64,000 nt of DNA. Origin: Actinomycetota bacterium. GTDB lineage: Bacteria; Actinomycetota; Actinomycetes; S36-B12. The translations under genes were made by a program, and so were the position numbers. Position 1 is the stretch's first letter; every line of letters begins with the position of its first letter. Location of the stretch: NCBI GenBank assembly GCA_030645615.1, contig JAUSNB010000015.1, positions 188,035-252,034 on the forward strand. Direction: 5' to 3'. Below the pieces are notes generated by a model. It was not told the origin of the DNA. It saw nothing but the letters and a program-made list of their open reading frames with translations, and made no database searches. Below are positions 46,168-54,777 of this stretch, piece after piece.

Positions 46168-48384
46168 ATGCGTGCTGGCGCGCGGGCGGGCATGCTCGTG
46201 CTCACCGTCGTGCTGGCCGTCGTGGTCGCGGCCTATGCGCTGACGATCCTGCTGGCCGACGTACTGGAAGCAGCCACGGCTACTGGCCGGATCCTGTACG
46301 ACGTCGCGTTCGTGATCGCGTCCGTGATCACCGGACTGCATGCGGCGTCCGGCGGGGGGCGGACCCGGCCGTGGTTCCTGCTGTCCGGCGGCATGGCGCT
46401 GTACGTCATCGCCCGCATCGCGCTATCGGTCACGGGCGGGGGAATGGAGCCCGACGCCGCGACTCCCGCGGACGTGCTCTGGCTGATGTTCTATCCGTTC
46501 GGGGTTGCCGCCATCCTGCTCATCGCCAAGCGCCGCCTGTCGATGCGGGTTGCCAACACGCTGCTCGATGCGGCCCTGGTGGGCGTCGGTGCCTTCGCCG
46601 TGGGCGTGGCGCTGATCGATGCCAGCATCGCCCCCGGCATGGCCGGGGCCGATCCCGCCTTCGTCATCACCCGGAGCATGTACCTCCTGGGCGACCTGCT
46701 CATCCTCGTGCTGGTGCTCGCCGTCGCGCAGGCCTTCAACTGGCGTCCGCCCACGTCCTGGTGGTTCCTGATCGCCGCCGGCGCGGTGTTCAGCGTCGCT
46801 GATGCTGCCTACCTCGTGCAGTTGGCCAACGGCACCTACGAGCCGGACTCCTGGGTTGACTTCCTGTGGCCGCTCACGGCGCTGCTCATCACCCTGGGTG
46901 CAGTCACCGACGCGGGCGACGCGCCCGTCCCGCGTGCCCAGCAGCGGCTGGCCTTCCTGGCGCCAAGCGTCGCGATCGTCGCGGCCGGTGCGGTCCTGCT
47001 GTGGCAGCCAACCGGACCCCTGCAGGTCACCGCCTCCGTGGCGGCGACGATCACCATCCTGCTTGCCGTCGTCCGACTGAACCTGGATGTCCGGGAGAGC
47101 CGGCGGCTCTCGCACCAGTTGAGACGCTCCCGCGTGGACATGCTGACGGACCTGCCCAATCGCCGCGCCCTGCTCGACCTTCCTCCGAGGCCGGGCACCC
47201 GGTGCTCGGTGATCGTCCTCGGCCTGGATTCGTTCAAGGACGTGAACGGATCCATGGGCCATGACGCGGGCGACCGGCTGCTGGTCATGGTGGCGGCGCG
47301 ATTGCGCGAAAGCGTGTATGCGGATGACCTCGTCGCCCGGCTCGAAGGCGATGAGTTCGCCGTGGTCCTGTGGAATGCCCCCGCGCATTGGGCCAGTACC
47401 GAGGCCGAAGTGCTGGTGCGTGCGCTGGAGGAGCCGTTGAGTCTTGACGGCATCCCGCTGCTGGTCACGGGTTGCGCCGGTGTCGTGGAGTCGGGGCCTG
47501 AGGGCCCCGATCTCGCCGAGCTACTGCGTCAGGGGGCCGCTGCGCTGGATCAGGCGAAGGCGCAGGGACCGGGGTTGGTGCGAACACACACGGGAGAGGC
47601 CGGCGAGCAGACTGCGGAGCGCCTGCAGTTGCGTGCGGAGGCCCGCGCAGCGTTGACGGCCGGTGGTCAGGACTTCCAGGTCCACTACCAACCCATCGTG
47701 GGCGTCACCGATGGATCATTGCTCGCGGTCGAGGCCTTGGTCCGGTGGCAGCATCGCGGCCGACTGCTTCAGCCGCACGACTTCCTGGCCGAGACGGTGC
47801 GCGGCGGGCTCATGCAGGACCTCACCCGCCTCGTGCTGACCAGGAGCCTCCGGGAGATCCATGACCATGGCCTGGACGTCGCCGTGAGCGTGAACGTGCC
47901 GCCGGAGTTGATGACGGACTGGGTCATCGACGAGGTGAGGCAGGCGATCGCCTCGGCGGAGGTGGAGGCCGGCAGGCTCATCCTGGAGATCACAGAGGAA
48001 GCCATCATGCGGCACCCCGACGCCGTGGCCACGGTTCTGCGCGAGCTCCGCTCGAGTGGGGTGCGGGTCCTGCTCGACGACTTCGGCACCGGGTGGTCCG
48101 GGCTGTCCACCCTCCGCGATCTCATCGTCGACGGCATCAAGATCGACCATTCGTTCCTCTCCCGGCTGCCCGACGACCCGACAGCGGCGGCCATCGTGCG
48201 CAGCGTCGCCATGCTCGCCGTGGACCTGGACCTGCTCATGGTCTACGAGGGAGTCGACGACACCGAGGCGCTCAACGACCTCTCCGGCATCGGACCGTGC
48301 TACCTGCAGAGCTACGGCCTAGCCCGGCCGATGGCCATCGATGCGCTCGTCGGCTGGCTCGCCCAGCGTGGTGTCCCGGACTGA
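46168..48384 (+). CDS. Membrane GGDEF-EAL protein (cyclic di-GMP turnover)
   Basis: 738 aa: about nine hydrophobic segments (1-300), a GGDEF domain (about 325-470) and an EAL domain (about 490-735). The GGDEF site is EGDEF and the domain is short, so cyclase activity is uncertain. The EAL part looks catalytic: EALVRW, LEITEEA, DDFGTGWSGL, IKIDHSF and YEGVDD are present. Likely a membrane-sensing phosphodiesterase. GGAG precedes the ATG. Divergent from the hotdog gene. Confidence 0.92.
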   Translation: MRAGARAGMLVLTVVLAVVVAAYALTILLADVLEAATATGRILYDVAFVIASVITGLHAASGGGRTRPWFLLSGGMALYVIARIALSVTGGGMEPDAATPADVLWLMFYPFGVAAILLIAKRRLSMRVANTLLDAALVGVGAFAVGVALIDASIAPGMAGADPAFVITRSMYLLGDLLILVLVLAVAQAFNWRPPTSWWFLIAAGAVFSVADAAYLVQLANGTYEPDSWVDFLWPLTALLITLGAVTDAGDAPVPRAQQRLAFLAPSVAIVAAGAVLLWQPTGPLQVTASVAATITILLAVVRLNLDVRESRRLSHQLRRSRVDMLTDLPNRRALLDLPPRPGTRCSVIVLGLDSFKDVNGSMGHDAGDRLLVMVAARLRESVYADDLVARLEGDEFAVVLWNAPAHWASTEAEVLVRALEEPLSLDGIPLLVTGCAGVVESGPEGPDLAELLRQGAAALDQAKAQGPGLVRTHTGEAGEQTAERLQLRAEARAALTAGGQDFQVHYQPIVGVTDGSLLAVEALVRWQHRGRLLQPHDFLAETVRGGLMQDLTRLVLTRSLREIHDHGLDVAVSVNVPPELMTDWVIDEVRQAIASAEVEAGRLILEITEEAIMRHPDAVATVLRELRSSGVRVLLDDFGTGWSGLSTLRDLIVDGIKIDHSFLSRLPDDPTAAAIVRSVAMLAVDLDLLMVYEGVDDTEALNDLSGIGPCYLQSYGLARPMAIDALVGWLAQRGVPD

Positions 48385-48428
48385 ATCCAGCAGTACGCAG
48401 ACTGGCGGCCTGTCCCCGCTTTCCGTGT

Positions 48429-48854
48429 CTACGCGCGTCGGAACGGGATCATGTCCTTGGGGGCGAAGATCTTCAGGGTCGTCGCGGTGGCCTTGTACGA
48501 CACCGCCGCCTGGAGCCGGACGAGGAATGTCGCCTCGGCGTTCATGATGTTCTCTTCACAGGCCATCAAGGTCGTCGCGAGCGGGCCGATCGAGATCTCG
48601 CTGCCGTCCGTCGAGTACGTCCCCGCAAAGCGGTTGCACCCGGCGTTGCCGCTGACCGTCCCGTCGGCGGCGAAAGTGATCGTCTGGAGGACACCGGCCG
48701 TTCGGGTGCGCCAGTCGCCGACGGGAGAGCGTGGGGCAGCGGCGGACGATCCGGTCGACGGGGCGACATCGCCCGCCATCGCGGGGCCGGCCAAGGCGAC
48801 GAGCAGGCTGGCGCCGATCGCGATAGCGGCTACGCCGCGGAGGGCACGGGACAT
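48429..48854 (-). CDS. Secreted META-domain (HslJ-like) protein
   Basis: 141 aa: signal peptide (about 1-28, AMAG cleavage region) and a META domain (about 45-140) with the typical GCNRFAGTYSTDG segment and IGPLATTLMACEE. META proteins are small envelope proteins linked to stress or antibiotic tolerance; role here unknown. GGGGAG lies 5 nt before the ATG. Confidence 0.88.
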   Translation of the reverse strand: MSRALRGVAAIAIGASLLVALAGPAMAGDVAPSTGSSAAAPRSPVGDWRTRTAGVLQTITFAADGTVSGNAGCNRFAGTYSTDGSEISIGPLATTLMACEENIMNAEATFLVRLQAAVSYKATATTLKIFAPKDMIPFRRA

Positions 48855-48926
48855 GGCAACTCCCCATCTCGAACCGCGCCCGCTCGGGCGCCGTCCGTGG
48901 ATCGTACGTCGTTGCCCGTGCTGGCC

Positions 48927-49293
48927 CTAGTGGACCTTCCGGCCGGCCGCCAAAGACGAGATCGACTTGGCGACCCGCGCGTCGCGCGTCTCGGCCTTCT
49001 TCGTCTCCTCGACCCACGAGACGTAGCCACGCTGATTGCTGAACGACAGCGATGCGAAAAACTCCGCGGCCGCAGGGCTGGCCGTGAGCGCCGCCGCGAG
49101 GTCATCCGGCACGTCCACCACGCGCGGCGCCGGGTCGACCTCGACTCTGATGGACAACGTGTCGCCTGCCGTGACACCGGCGGCAGCACGGTTCTCGGCG
49201 CTCACCGGGATCTTGCACTGGCCGTTGTAGGGCGCGATGGTCGTACGGAATGCGTGGCTGCCGGTCCAGCTTCAGTTCCGCGGTGAACTCCAT
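48927..49293 (-). pseudogene. DUF1905/YdeI family protein, interrupted by a +1 frameshift
   Basis: Start at 49293 gives MEFTAELKLD, the usual DUF1905 beginning, and the frame then fails; from about 49263 the neighbouring frame continues as GSHAFRTTIAPYNGQ, then VSAENRAAAGVTAGDT and a C-terminal YdeI-type domain (AAEFFASLSFSNQRGYVSWVEE) to the stop at 48927. Removing one C from the GACCGG at the junction restores an approximately 121-aa protein. A shortened product could start from GTG 49205. Real mutation or sequencing error cannot be told apart. Confidence 0.7.
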
Positions 49294-49324
49294 GCCGGCA
49301 TCCAAGCATCTGGGTGCGTGGGCT

Positions 49325-50629
49325 TCACCTGTTGTCGCGGATCCCTCCGTCGGGGATGGTCTCGGTCGGCATGACGTCCTGCGAGCCGTCTACCGTGGCG
49401 TTCGCGTCGTAGGCCGCGGCAGCGAACCGACGCACGGCGTCGTAGTAGGAGAACGCGCCGACGCTGAGAATGCTCACCCACGGGGTAACGAGTTCGGCTG
49501 GTGCGAGGGCCGCTAGGTCGAGCACGGTCATGCCGTTCTGGCAGGCCTCGACGTCGGCGTCCGACGCCTCGCCGACCAGGTAGCGTCGGCACTCGTATCG
49601 CAGGTCGTCGAAGAACTTGTCATCCGCCTTCTGTCGCGACCAGGTGCGGAAGTCAATGACCTTCTTCGTGAACGGGTCGGCGACCGTGACGCCCGCATAG
49701 GCAGCGTCGTGAAGGTCGCAGGCGCGGCTGAAGACGACTCTGCTCCCGTTGTACTTGCGCGTGTCCAGCAGCCAGTTCTGCACCGACACCGCGCCTTCTC
49801 CGAACTGGGCGCCGCCGCAGCCGTTGGCCAGGAGGCTCACGGGCACCTGGATCGACAGCCACGCGCAGTCAACGTCACTGACGTTGCCGGCCTTGTCCCG
49901 GGCGGTCACGCAGAAGTAGTACGGGCCTCGGGAGTCCTTGGTGGCCTTCAGTGGATTCTGCATGGTCGCCGTCTGCACCCCGCCCTTCGCCTTGACGAAC
50001 TTGCCGGTGTCGCCTCGGGCGACCACGGCCCCGTCGGAGAAGAGGGTCAGCATGATGCGCGCCTTGCCTGAGTCGTCGCTGACCCGGTAGGAGAGGGGGA
50101 TGCGCTGGCCGGCCTTGTAGAACTTCGACGGCTGCACGGCCGTGACGGTGGGTGCCGTCGTGTCGTCCTCAGTCCCCGTTCCGGGATCGCCACCGGGCGA
50201 AGGTCCGGGGACCCGCATGGCCAGATACAGCGTCGCCGACACCCCTGTGGGGCCCACGTAGTTCACCTGGAGCAGGTCTGCCGACAGGAGCACGAACGTG
50301 GCCGTCGACATCGGCCCCGGGCAGCCGGTGTTGAAGTCGAAGCGGGCCTGTCCCCCGAATGACGGCCCGTCGCCGGTCAGCGTCCAGATGTGCTCCCCGA
50401 CCGGATGCTGGCAGAGGAAGCCCGTGACGGTCTCGCTGACGACGCCCGTGTAGGACGGGCCTGATCCGGTGATCTTCACCTGGCCGAACCCGACAGCCCA
50501 GGTCCCGACGACGGATGCGCCCGCCCGCATCTCCGCGGCCGCCGGTGGGCCGACCAGCACCCCGCATACGACGGACCCCACGGCCGCCAGGACCACCAGT
50601 GATCGCGTGAGCGCGGATCGAGCAGACAT
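49325..50629 (-). CDS. Secreted phospholipase A2-like protein with intact His-Asp pair
   Basis: 434 aa: signal peptide (about 1-33), N-terminal beta domain (about 38-135, starting VVGTWAVG), Ig-like domain (about 155-265), and a C-terminal prokaryotic phospholipase A2-like domain with C304-D-L-H307-D308-A-A-Y311 followed by ADDKFFDDLRYEC, the usual second helix. Catalysis is plausible. Same architecture as the gene at 42894-44195. GGGAGG precedes the ATG. Confidence 0.8.
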   Translation of the reverse strand: MSARSALTRSLVVLAAVGSVVCGVLVGPPAAAEMRAGASVVGTWAVGFGQVKITGSGPSYTGVVSETVTGFLCQHPVGEHIWTLTGDGPSFGGQARFDFNTGCPGPMSTATFVLLSADLLQVNYVGPTGVSATLYLAMRVPGPSPGGDPGTGTEDDTTAPTVTAVQPSKFYKAGQRIPLSYRVSDDSGKARIMLTLFSDGAVVARGDTGKFVKAKGGVQTATMQNPLKATKDSRGPYYFCVTARDKAGNVSDVDCAWLSIQVPVSLLANGCGGAQFGEGAVSVQNWLLDTRKYNGSRVVFSRACDLHDAAYAGVTVADPFTKKVIDFRTWSRQKADDKFFDDLRYECRRYLVGEASDADVEACQNGMTVLDLAALAPAELVTPWVSILSVGAFSYYDAVRRFAAAAYDANATVDGSQDVMPTETIPDGGIRDNR

Positions 50630-50744
50630 CGCGCCTCCCGGGATCGAAGCCGCATCCCCTGTTCTCGAACGTACGCCGGTCCGCCATCAGAGTCTCGGCA
50701 GGGACGTGTCGCGAAGCGGAGTGTGCGGGCTGCCCTGGGACGCC

Positions 50745-50750
50745 TACCGT
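50745..50750 (+). promoter_or_regulatory. -10 box TACCGT of the Ada-like gene (probably leaderless)
   Basis: TACCGT ends 6 nt before ATG 50757 and there is no ribosome site. Confidence 0.45.
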
Positions 50751-50756
50751 TGCCGC

Positions 50757-51584
50757 ATGACAACAGTCCTGGACGTCGGTCCACGCGACCGGGTAGCCGC
50801 GGCCTGCCATGCGATGAACGCGGCGGGTGGCCCGGTTCCCGTCGCCGCGCTCGCCGCATCCGGCCATTGCAGCGTCCGCCAGTTGCAGCGGGACTTCGCC
50901 GAGGTGCTGGGGGTCAGCCCACGTCAGTACGGGCAGGCCGTCCGTACCGACCGTGCCCGGGTGCTGCTGCGGTCGTCGCCAACAGTCCTCGACGCCGCCT
51001 TCGATGCGGGCTACGGATCCGTGCGTGCCTTCTACGAGGAGGCCGCGCGCCGGCTCGGGATGCCGCCATCGGCCTACGTCGCGGGCGCCCCCAGCCAACT
51101 CCTGCTGTGGTCGGTGACGCCGAGCGCGGTGGGCGACGTCATCGCGGTCGCAACCCCCCGTGGCCTGGCCGCCGTGCGGATCGGCAGCGCCGCCGACCTC
51201 GAGCAACAGGTGCGGGCCGAGTTCCCCAAGGCGATTCTGGAACGCGACGATGCGGCGATGGCCGACGTGATGGACGCCCTGCGGCAACTGTGCATGGGCC
51301 GGCCCGCCCCCGACCTGCCGCTCGACGTGCACGGCACTGCGTTCCAGGCGAGGGTCTGGCAGGCCCTCCGTGAGATTCCGAGCGGGCAGACGCGCAGCTA
51401 CGCCGAGGTGGCGGAGGCGATCGGCAGCCCGCACGCCGTGCGCGCGGTCGCCAGTGCGTGCGCGAGCAACCGGGTGGCCGTTGCCATCCCGTGCCATCGG
51501 GTCATCCGGGGCGACGGCAGCCTGGCCGGCTATCGCTGGGGGCTCGCGGTCAAGGAGTCCCTGCTGGCCAACGAACGGGCGTGA
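50757..51584 (+). CDS. Ada-like methylated-DNA alkyltransferase with AraC-type HTH
   Basis: 275 aa: an AraC-type DNA-binding region (about 20-100) followed by the O6-alkylguanine transferase domain with the acceptor Cys in IPCHRVIRGDGSLAGYRWGL (about 243). The N-terminal four-Cys zinc domain of Escherichia coli Ada, which senses methylphosphotriesters, is missing, so direct repair is expected but the classical induction switch is not. ATG 50757 is chosen from the family start and the -10 box. Confidence 0.9.
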   Translation: MTTVLDVGPRDRVAAACHAMNAAGGPVPVAALAASGHCSVRQLQRDFAEVLGVSPRQYGQAVRTDRARVLLRSSPTVLDAAFDAGYGSVRAFYEEAARRLGMPPSAYVAGAPSQLLLWSVTPSAVGDVIAVATPRGLAAVRIGSAADLEQQVRAEFPKAILERDDAAMADVMDALRQLCMGRPAPDLPLDVHGTAFQARVWQALREIPSGQTRSYAEVAEAIGSPHAVRAVASACASNRVAVAIPCHRVIRGDGSLAGYRWGLAVKESLLANERA

Positions 51585-52510
51585 GCGCTCCGGCGCGCTC
51601 CTGGCTGCCGGCGTACCTCGTCCTCGCCCTGATCTGGGGCGGCTCCTTCTACTTCATCAAGCTCGGGCTGCTCGCCCTGTCCCCGGCTGGGGTGGCATTC
51701 AGCCGGCTCGCCCTCGGCCTCGCCACCATGCTGATGATCACCTGGGTGACCCGGACGGCCTTCCCTCCGCGATGGTCATGGGGGCCGCTATTCGTCGCTG
51801 CGCTGCTGATGACGGCGGTGCCATGGCTGCTCTTCGCCTACGGCGAGCAGCACGTCTCATCGGCTCTGGCTGGCATCATCAATGGCGCGACGCCCCTGAT
51901 GACGCTTGTGGCCATCCTGCTTGCGTTCCCCGAGGAGCGGCCCACGCGGCAACGCGTCTTCGGGCTGGCCGTGGGATTCCTGGGCGTGCTGGTCGTCATG
52001 GGGGTGTGGCAGGGACTCGGCGCCGGCACCTGGCTGGGCATCGCTGCGTGCACCCTCGCGATCGGCTGCTACGGCGTCTCGTTCCCGTTCGTCCGGCGCC
52101 ATCTGGCATCCGGAGAGCCGTCCCGCCCCATCGCCCCGATCGCTCTGGCGACCGGGCTCATGGCGATGGGCACCCTGCAGGTCGCACCGATGGTCGCCGT
52201 AAGCGGATTCGCTCATGAACCGATCGGCGTACCGACAGTGCTCGCCATGCTGGCGCTGGGCTGCCTCGGCAGCGGCATTGCGTACGTGCTCAACTTCCGG
52301 GTGATCGCTCGCGCGGACGCGATGACGGCGAGCACGGTGACGTACCTGACCCCGCTCGTCGCGGTCATCGCCGGCGCCGTGCTGCTCGGCGAGCACCTGG
52401 CCTGGAACCAGCCCCTGGGCGGCGTGCTCATCGTGGCCGGGGCTGCGATCACCCAAGGGCTGGCCCGTCCGCGGCCGGCGGGGATTCGCGGCCTCCCGGC
52501 CGATGGCTGA
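51581..52510 (+). CDS. EamA/DMT-family transporter
   Basis: 309 aa, ten hydrophobic segments in two EamA repeats (about 8-140 and 150-290); ALIWGGSFYFIKLG is a typical first helix. Drug/metabolite exporter class, substrate unknown. GTG overlaps the Ada-like stop (GTGA), so it is translated with it. Confidence 0.88.
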   Translation: MSAPARSWLPAYLVLALIWGGSFYFIKLGLLALSPAGVAFSRLALGLATMLMITWVTRTAFPPRWSWGPLFVAALLMTAVPWLLFAYGEQHVSSALAGIINGATPLMTLVAILLAFPEERPTRQRVFGLAVGFLGVLVVMGVWQGLGAGTWLGIAACTLAIGCYGVSFPFVRRHLASGEPSRPIAPIALATGLMAMGTLQVAPMVAVSGFAHEPIGVPTVLAMLALGCLGSGIAYVLNFRVIARADAMTASTVTYLTPLVAVIAGAVLLGEHLAWNQPLGGVLIVAGAAITQGLARPRPAGIRGLPADG

Positions 52511-53792
52511 GAATGGACGGGCCATGAGCCCAGCAGCCGAGCCGACACAAACCGATGTGCTCGTCGTCGGCGCCGGGCCCGCCGGTTCAGCCACCGCGGC
52601 GTGGGCCGCCCGGGCCGGGCTCGACGTACTGCTGGTCGATGCCGAGACCTTCCCGCGCGACAAGCCCTGCGGAGACGGTCTGACTCCTCGGGCCATCGCC
52701 GAGTTGGACCAGCTGGGACTGTCCCCGTGGCTGGAGGGGCGCGCCCGCAACTGGGGCCTGCGCGCGGCCGGGTTCGGCCAGGAGCTGTACCTGCCCTGGC
52801 CCGGGGGTTCCCTGCCCCGATACGGGGCTGCCGCTCCCAGGCTCGAGCTTGATGACGCGATCCGACGAGTCGCGCTGGACGCCGGTGTCCGTGCGCTGGA
52901 GGGCCACCGGGCTGTCGACGTGCGCCTGGAGGGAGGACAGGTGCGTGGCGTCACGTTCACGACCGGCGTACATGGTGGGCGGCCACTCGAGATCGGCTGC
53001 CGGCGGCTCGTGGTCGCCGACGGCGCCCGGTCGCAACTGGGTCGCCGACTCGGCCGGACCTGGCACCGCAGCACGGCCTACGGGGTGGCCGCCCGCGGTT
53101 ACATCAAGTCCCATCGCAGCGACGACCCGTGGATCTCGTCGCACCTCGAACTGCGCGGCGAGGCTGATGAACTGCTCTCCGGGTATGGCTGGGTGTTCCC
53201 GCTCGGTGACGGCGAAGTCAACGTCGGGGTCGGCACTCTGGCCACCGACAGGCACCCGGCGGACGTCAACCTCCGTGGCCTGCTGGCCCACTACGCCGAA
53301 TCCCAGCGCGACACGTGGCAGTTCGAGGGCGACGTCCGGGCGCCATGGTCGGCACTCCTGCCCATGGGCGGGGCCGTAAGCGGGGTTGCCGGCCCGAACT
53401 GGCTGCTCGTCGGCGATGCCGCTGGCTGCGTCAACCCACTCAACGGCGAAGGCATCGACTACGGCCTGGAGACCGGTCACCTTGCGGCCCGGCTGCTGGC
53501 CGGCACCGTTCCGAACGCATCCCTGGACTACGGACGACAGTGGGCGCCGCAACTGCGGCATCGCTACGGCAGTGCCTTCTCCATCGCCCGCCGCCTGGCC
53601 GGCCTGCTGACCGTGCCCGGACTGCTCCCGACCCTGGGGCCTGTCGGTATGCGCTCGCGCTCCCTGATGACGGTCGCGCTTCGGGTCATGGGCAACCTGG
53701 TGACCCCCGAGGACGCCGACCTCACCGCCCGGCTCTGGCGCACGGCCGGTCGCGCAAGCATCAGGCTCGACGACCGGCCACCTTTCAGCTGA
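52503..53792 (+). CDS. Geranylgeranyl reductase family flavoprotein
   Basis: 429 aa FAD-dependent oxidoreductase: Rossmann motif VVGAGPAGSATA (about 21-32), the family PCGDGLTPRA segment and the second FAD motif LLVGDAAGCVNPLNGEGI (about 300). In actinobacteria such enzymes saturate isoprenoid chains, for example of menaquinone (MenJ); that role is inferred. Starts at ATG 52503 inside the previous gene's end, or at ATG 52524. Confidence 0.87.
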   Translation: MAENGRAMSPAAEPTQTDVLVVGAGPAGSATAAWAARAGLDVLLVDAETFPRDKPCGDGLTPRAIAELDQLGLSPWLEGRARNWGLRAAGFGQELYLPWPGGSLPRYGAAAPRLELDDAIRRVALDAGVRALEGHRAVDVRLEGGQVRGVTFTTGVHGGRPLEIGCRRLVVADGARSQLGRRLGRTWHRSTAYGVAARGYIKSHRSDDPWISSHLELRGEADELLSGYGWVFPLGDGEVNVGVGTLATDRHPADVNLRGLLAHYAESQRDTWQFEGDVRAPWSALLPMGGAVSGVAGPNWLLVGDAAGCVNPLNGEGIDYGLETGHLAARLLAGTVPNASLDYGRQWAPQLRHRYGSAFSIARRLAGLLTVPGLLPTLGPVGMRSRSLMTVALRVMGNLVTPEDADLTARLWRTAGRASIRLDDRPPFS

Positions 53793-53798
53793 TCCGGA

Positions 53799-54314
53799 TC
53801 AGCCCGTCGGGCCCTTCGCGCGGGCCTCGCGCAGCGACCCCATGGCCTGCTCCAGCTCGGCCAGCCAGTCGGCCTCGTGCTGGGCGACCAGTCGGACGCA
53901 CCAGGACAGGGCCTCGCTGCGGGACCGGGCGACCCCCGCCTCGACCAGGGTGTCGAGAACCTGGCGCTGCGGCTGGGCCAGGCGGGTCATGACCGGGACG
54001 GCCAGGCGGGTGAACGTCTCCGTCGTCCCGCCGCAGCTGACGCCCCAGGAGACCTTCCGTCCGGTCCGCTCCTCGAGTTCCCGGGCGATCTCGATCCGGG
54101 TGACCCGGGTGTCCTCCCGGAACCGGCGGATCCGGCCGGTTTCGGCATCGGCCGCCGGCTCGCCCTCGGGAACCGCAGGCTCCGGGGTGGCGATCGTCCC
54201 CACGATGAGGATCTCCTCGCGGTCGATGGTCACGTTGGTCCCGGTGAACCAGTCCTCGGGAAGGCGACCGGAGAGCCAATCGCCGACGCTGAATGTGCTG
54301 TGATGTGTACTCAT
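53799..54314 (-). CDS. Conserved protein with ribbon-helix-helix-like C-terminus
   Basis: 171 aa, no assigned family here. Middle part Arg/Glu-rich (RIRRFREDTRVTRIEIARELEERTG, about 63-87), then a Gly/Thr stretch with SCGGTTETFTRLAVPVMTRL, and a C-terminal VEAGVARSRSEALSWCVRLVAQHEADWL (about 126-153) that looks like a ribbon-helix-helix or related dimer fold. A regulator or antitoxin-like role is a guess; no toxin gene adjoins. The start is directly preceded by an inverted repeat. Confidence 0.65.
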   Translation of the reverse strand: MSTHHSTFSVGDWLSGRLPEDWFTGTNVTIDREEILIVGTIATPEPAVPEGEPAADAETGRIRRFREDTRVTRIEIARELEERTGRKVSWGVSCGGTTETFTRLAVPVMTRLAQPQRQVLDTLVEAGVARSRSEALSWCVRLVAQHEADWLAELEQAMGSLREARAKGPTG

Positions 54315-54328
54315 GTAATTGAGATTAC
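54315..54328. promoter_or_regulatory. Inverted repeat touching the start codon
   Basis: GTAAT (54315-54319), four bases, ATTAC (54324-54328), ending exactly at the ATG (54314-54312, minus strand). Possible autoregulatory operator; AT-rich against its GC-rich surroundings. Confidence 0.5.
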
Positions 54329-54437
54329 GGTCACTGTTGGTTTGGCGGAACCCCCGTTCGCCCACGGCATACCTCTCGCGAGCGGGCGCTTGTTGCTGGA
54401 CAAATCGGACATGCAGGCGCAACAAGTGCCCACTCGC

Positions 54438-54486
54438 GGGGGCGCGGGGGCGGGGGGCGGCGGGGGGCGGGGGGCGGCGGGGCGGG
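54438..54486 (+). repeat. Run of G-tracts (possible G-quadruplex)
   Basis: Repeated G4-G6 tracts separated by one or two bases, directly after the 3' end of the small monooxygenase-like gene (stop at 54487, minus strand). On the transcript of that gene the run is C-rich. Confidence 0.7.
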
Positions 54487-54777
54487 TTACCGGGAGAAGT
54501 GCTCGACGGTCGGGGGGCCGGCGAAGTGCGGGCCAATGAGGGCGCGCCACTCGGTGAACAGATCCGACCCGCGGAAACCCTCGACGTGATCGGCCAGGGA
54601 CTCCCAGCGGATGCTGAACAGATACACGCTCGGTCGCTCGACACCCCAGCCATGGCCTGTGAACTCGATGAAGCCGACCGCGCGGGGGAGCACGATCGCT
54701 GCGGCCTGGAGCAGGTCGGCCTCGAAGTCCGCCTCGTGACCCGGCAGCACCTCCACGAAAGCGATCTCGAGGGTCAC
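54487..54777 (-). CDS. Small ABM-type (antibiotic biosynthesis monooxygenase-like) protein
   Basis: 96-aa ferredoxin-like dimeric alpha/beta fold protein: MTLEIAFVEVLPGHEADF then VGFIEFTGHGWGVERPSVYLF and a WESLADHVEGFR helix, typical of ABM-domain proteins. GTG start shares one base with the preceding TAG, so it is coupled. Substrate unknown; many such proteins are not redox enzymes. Confidence 0.72.
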   Translation of the reverse strand: MTLEIAFVEVLPGHEADFEADLLQAAAIVLPRAVGFIEFTGHGWGVERPSVYLFSIRWESLADHVEGFRGSDLFTEWRALIGPHFAGPPTVEHFSR

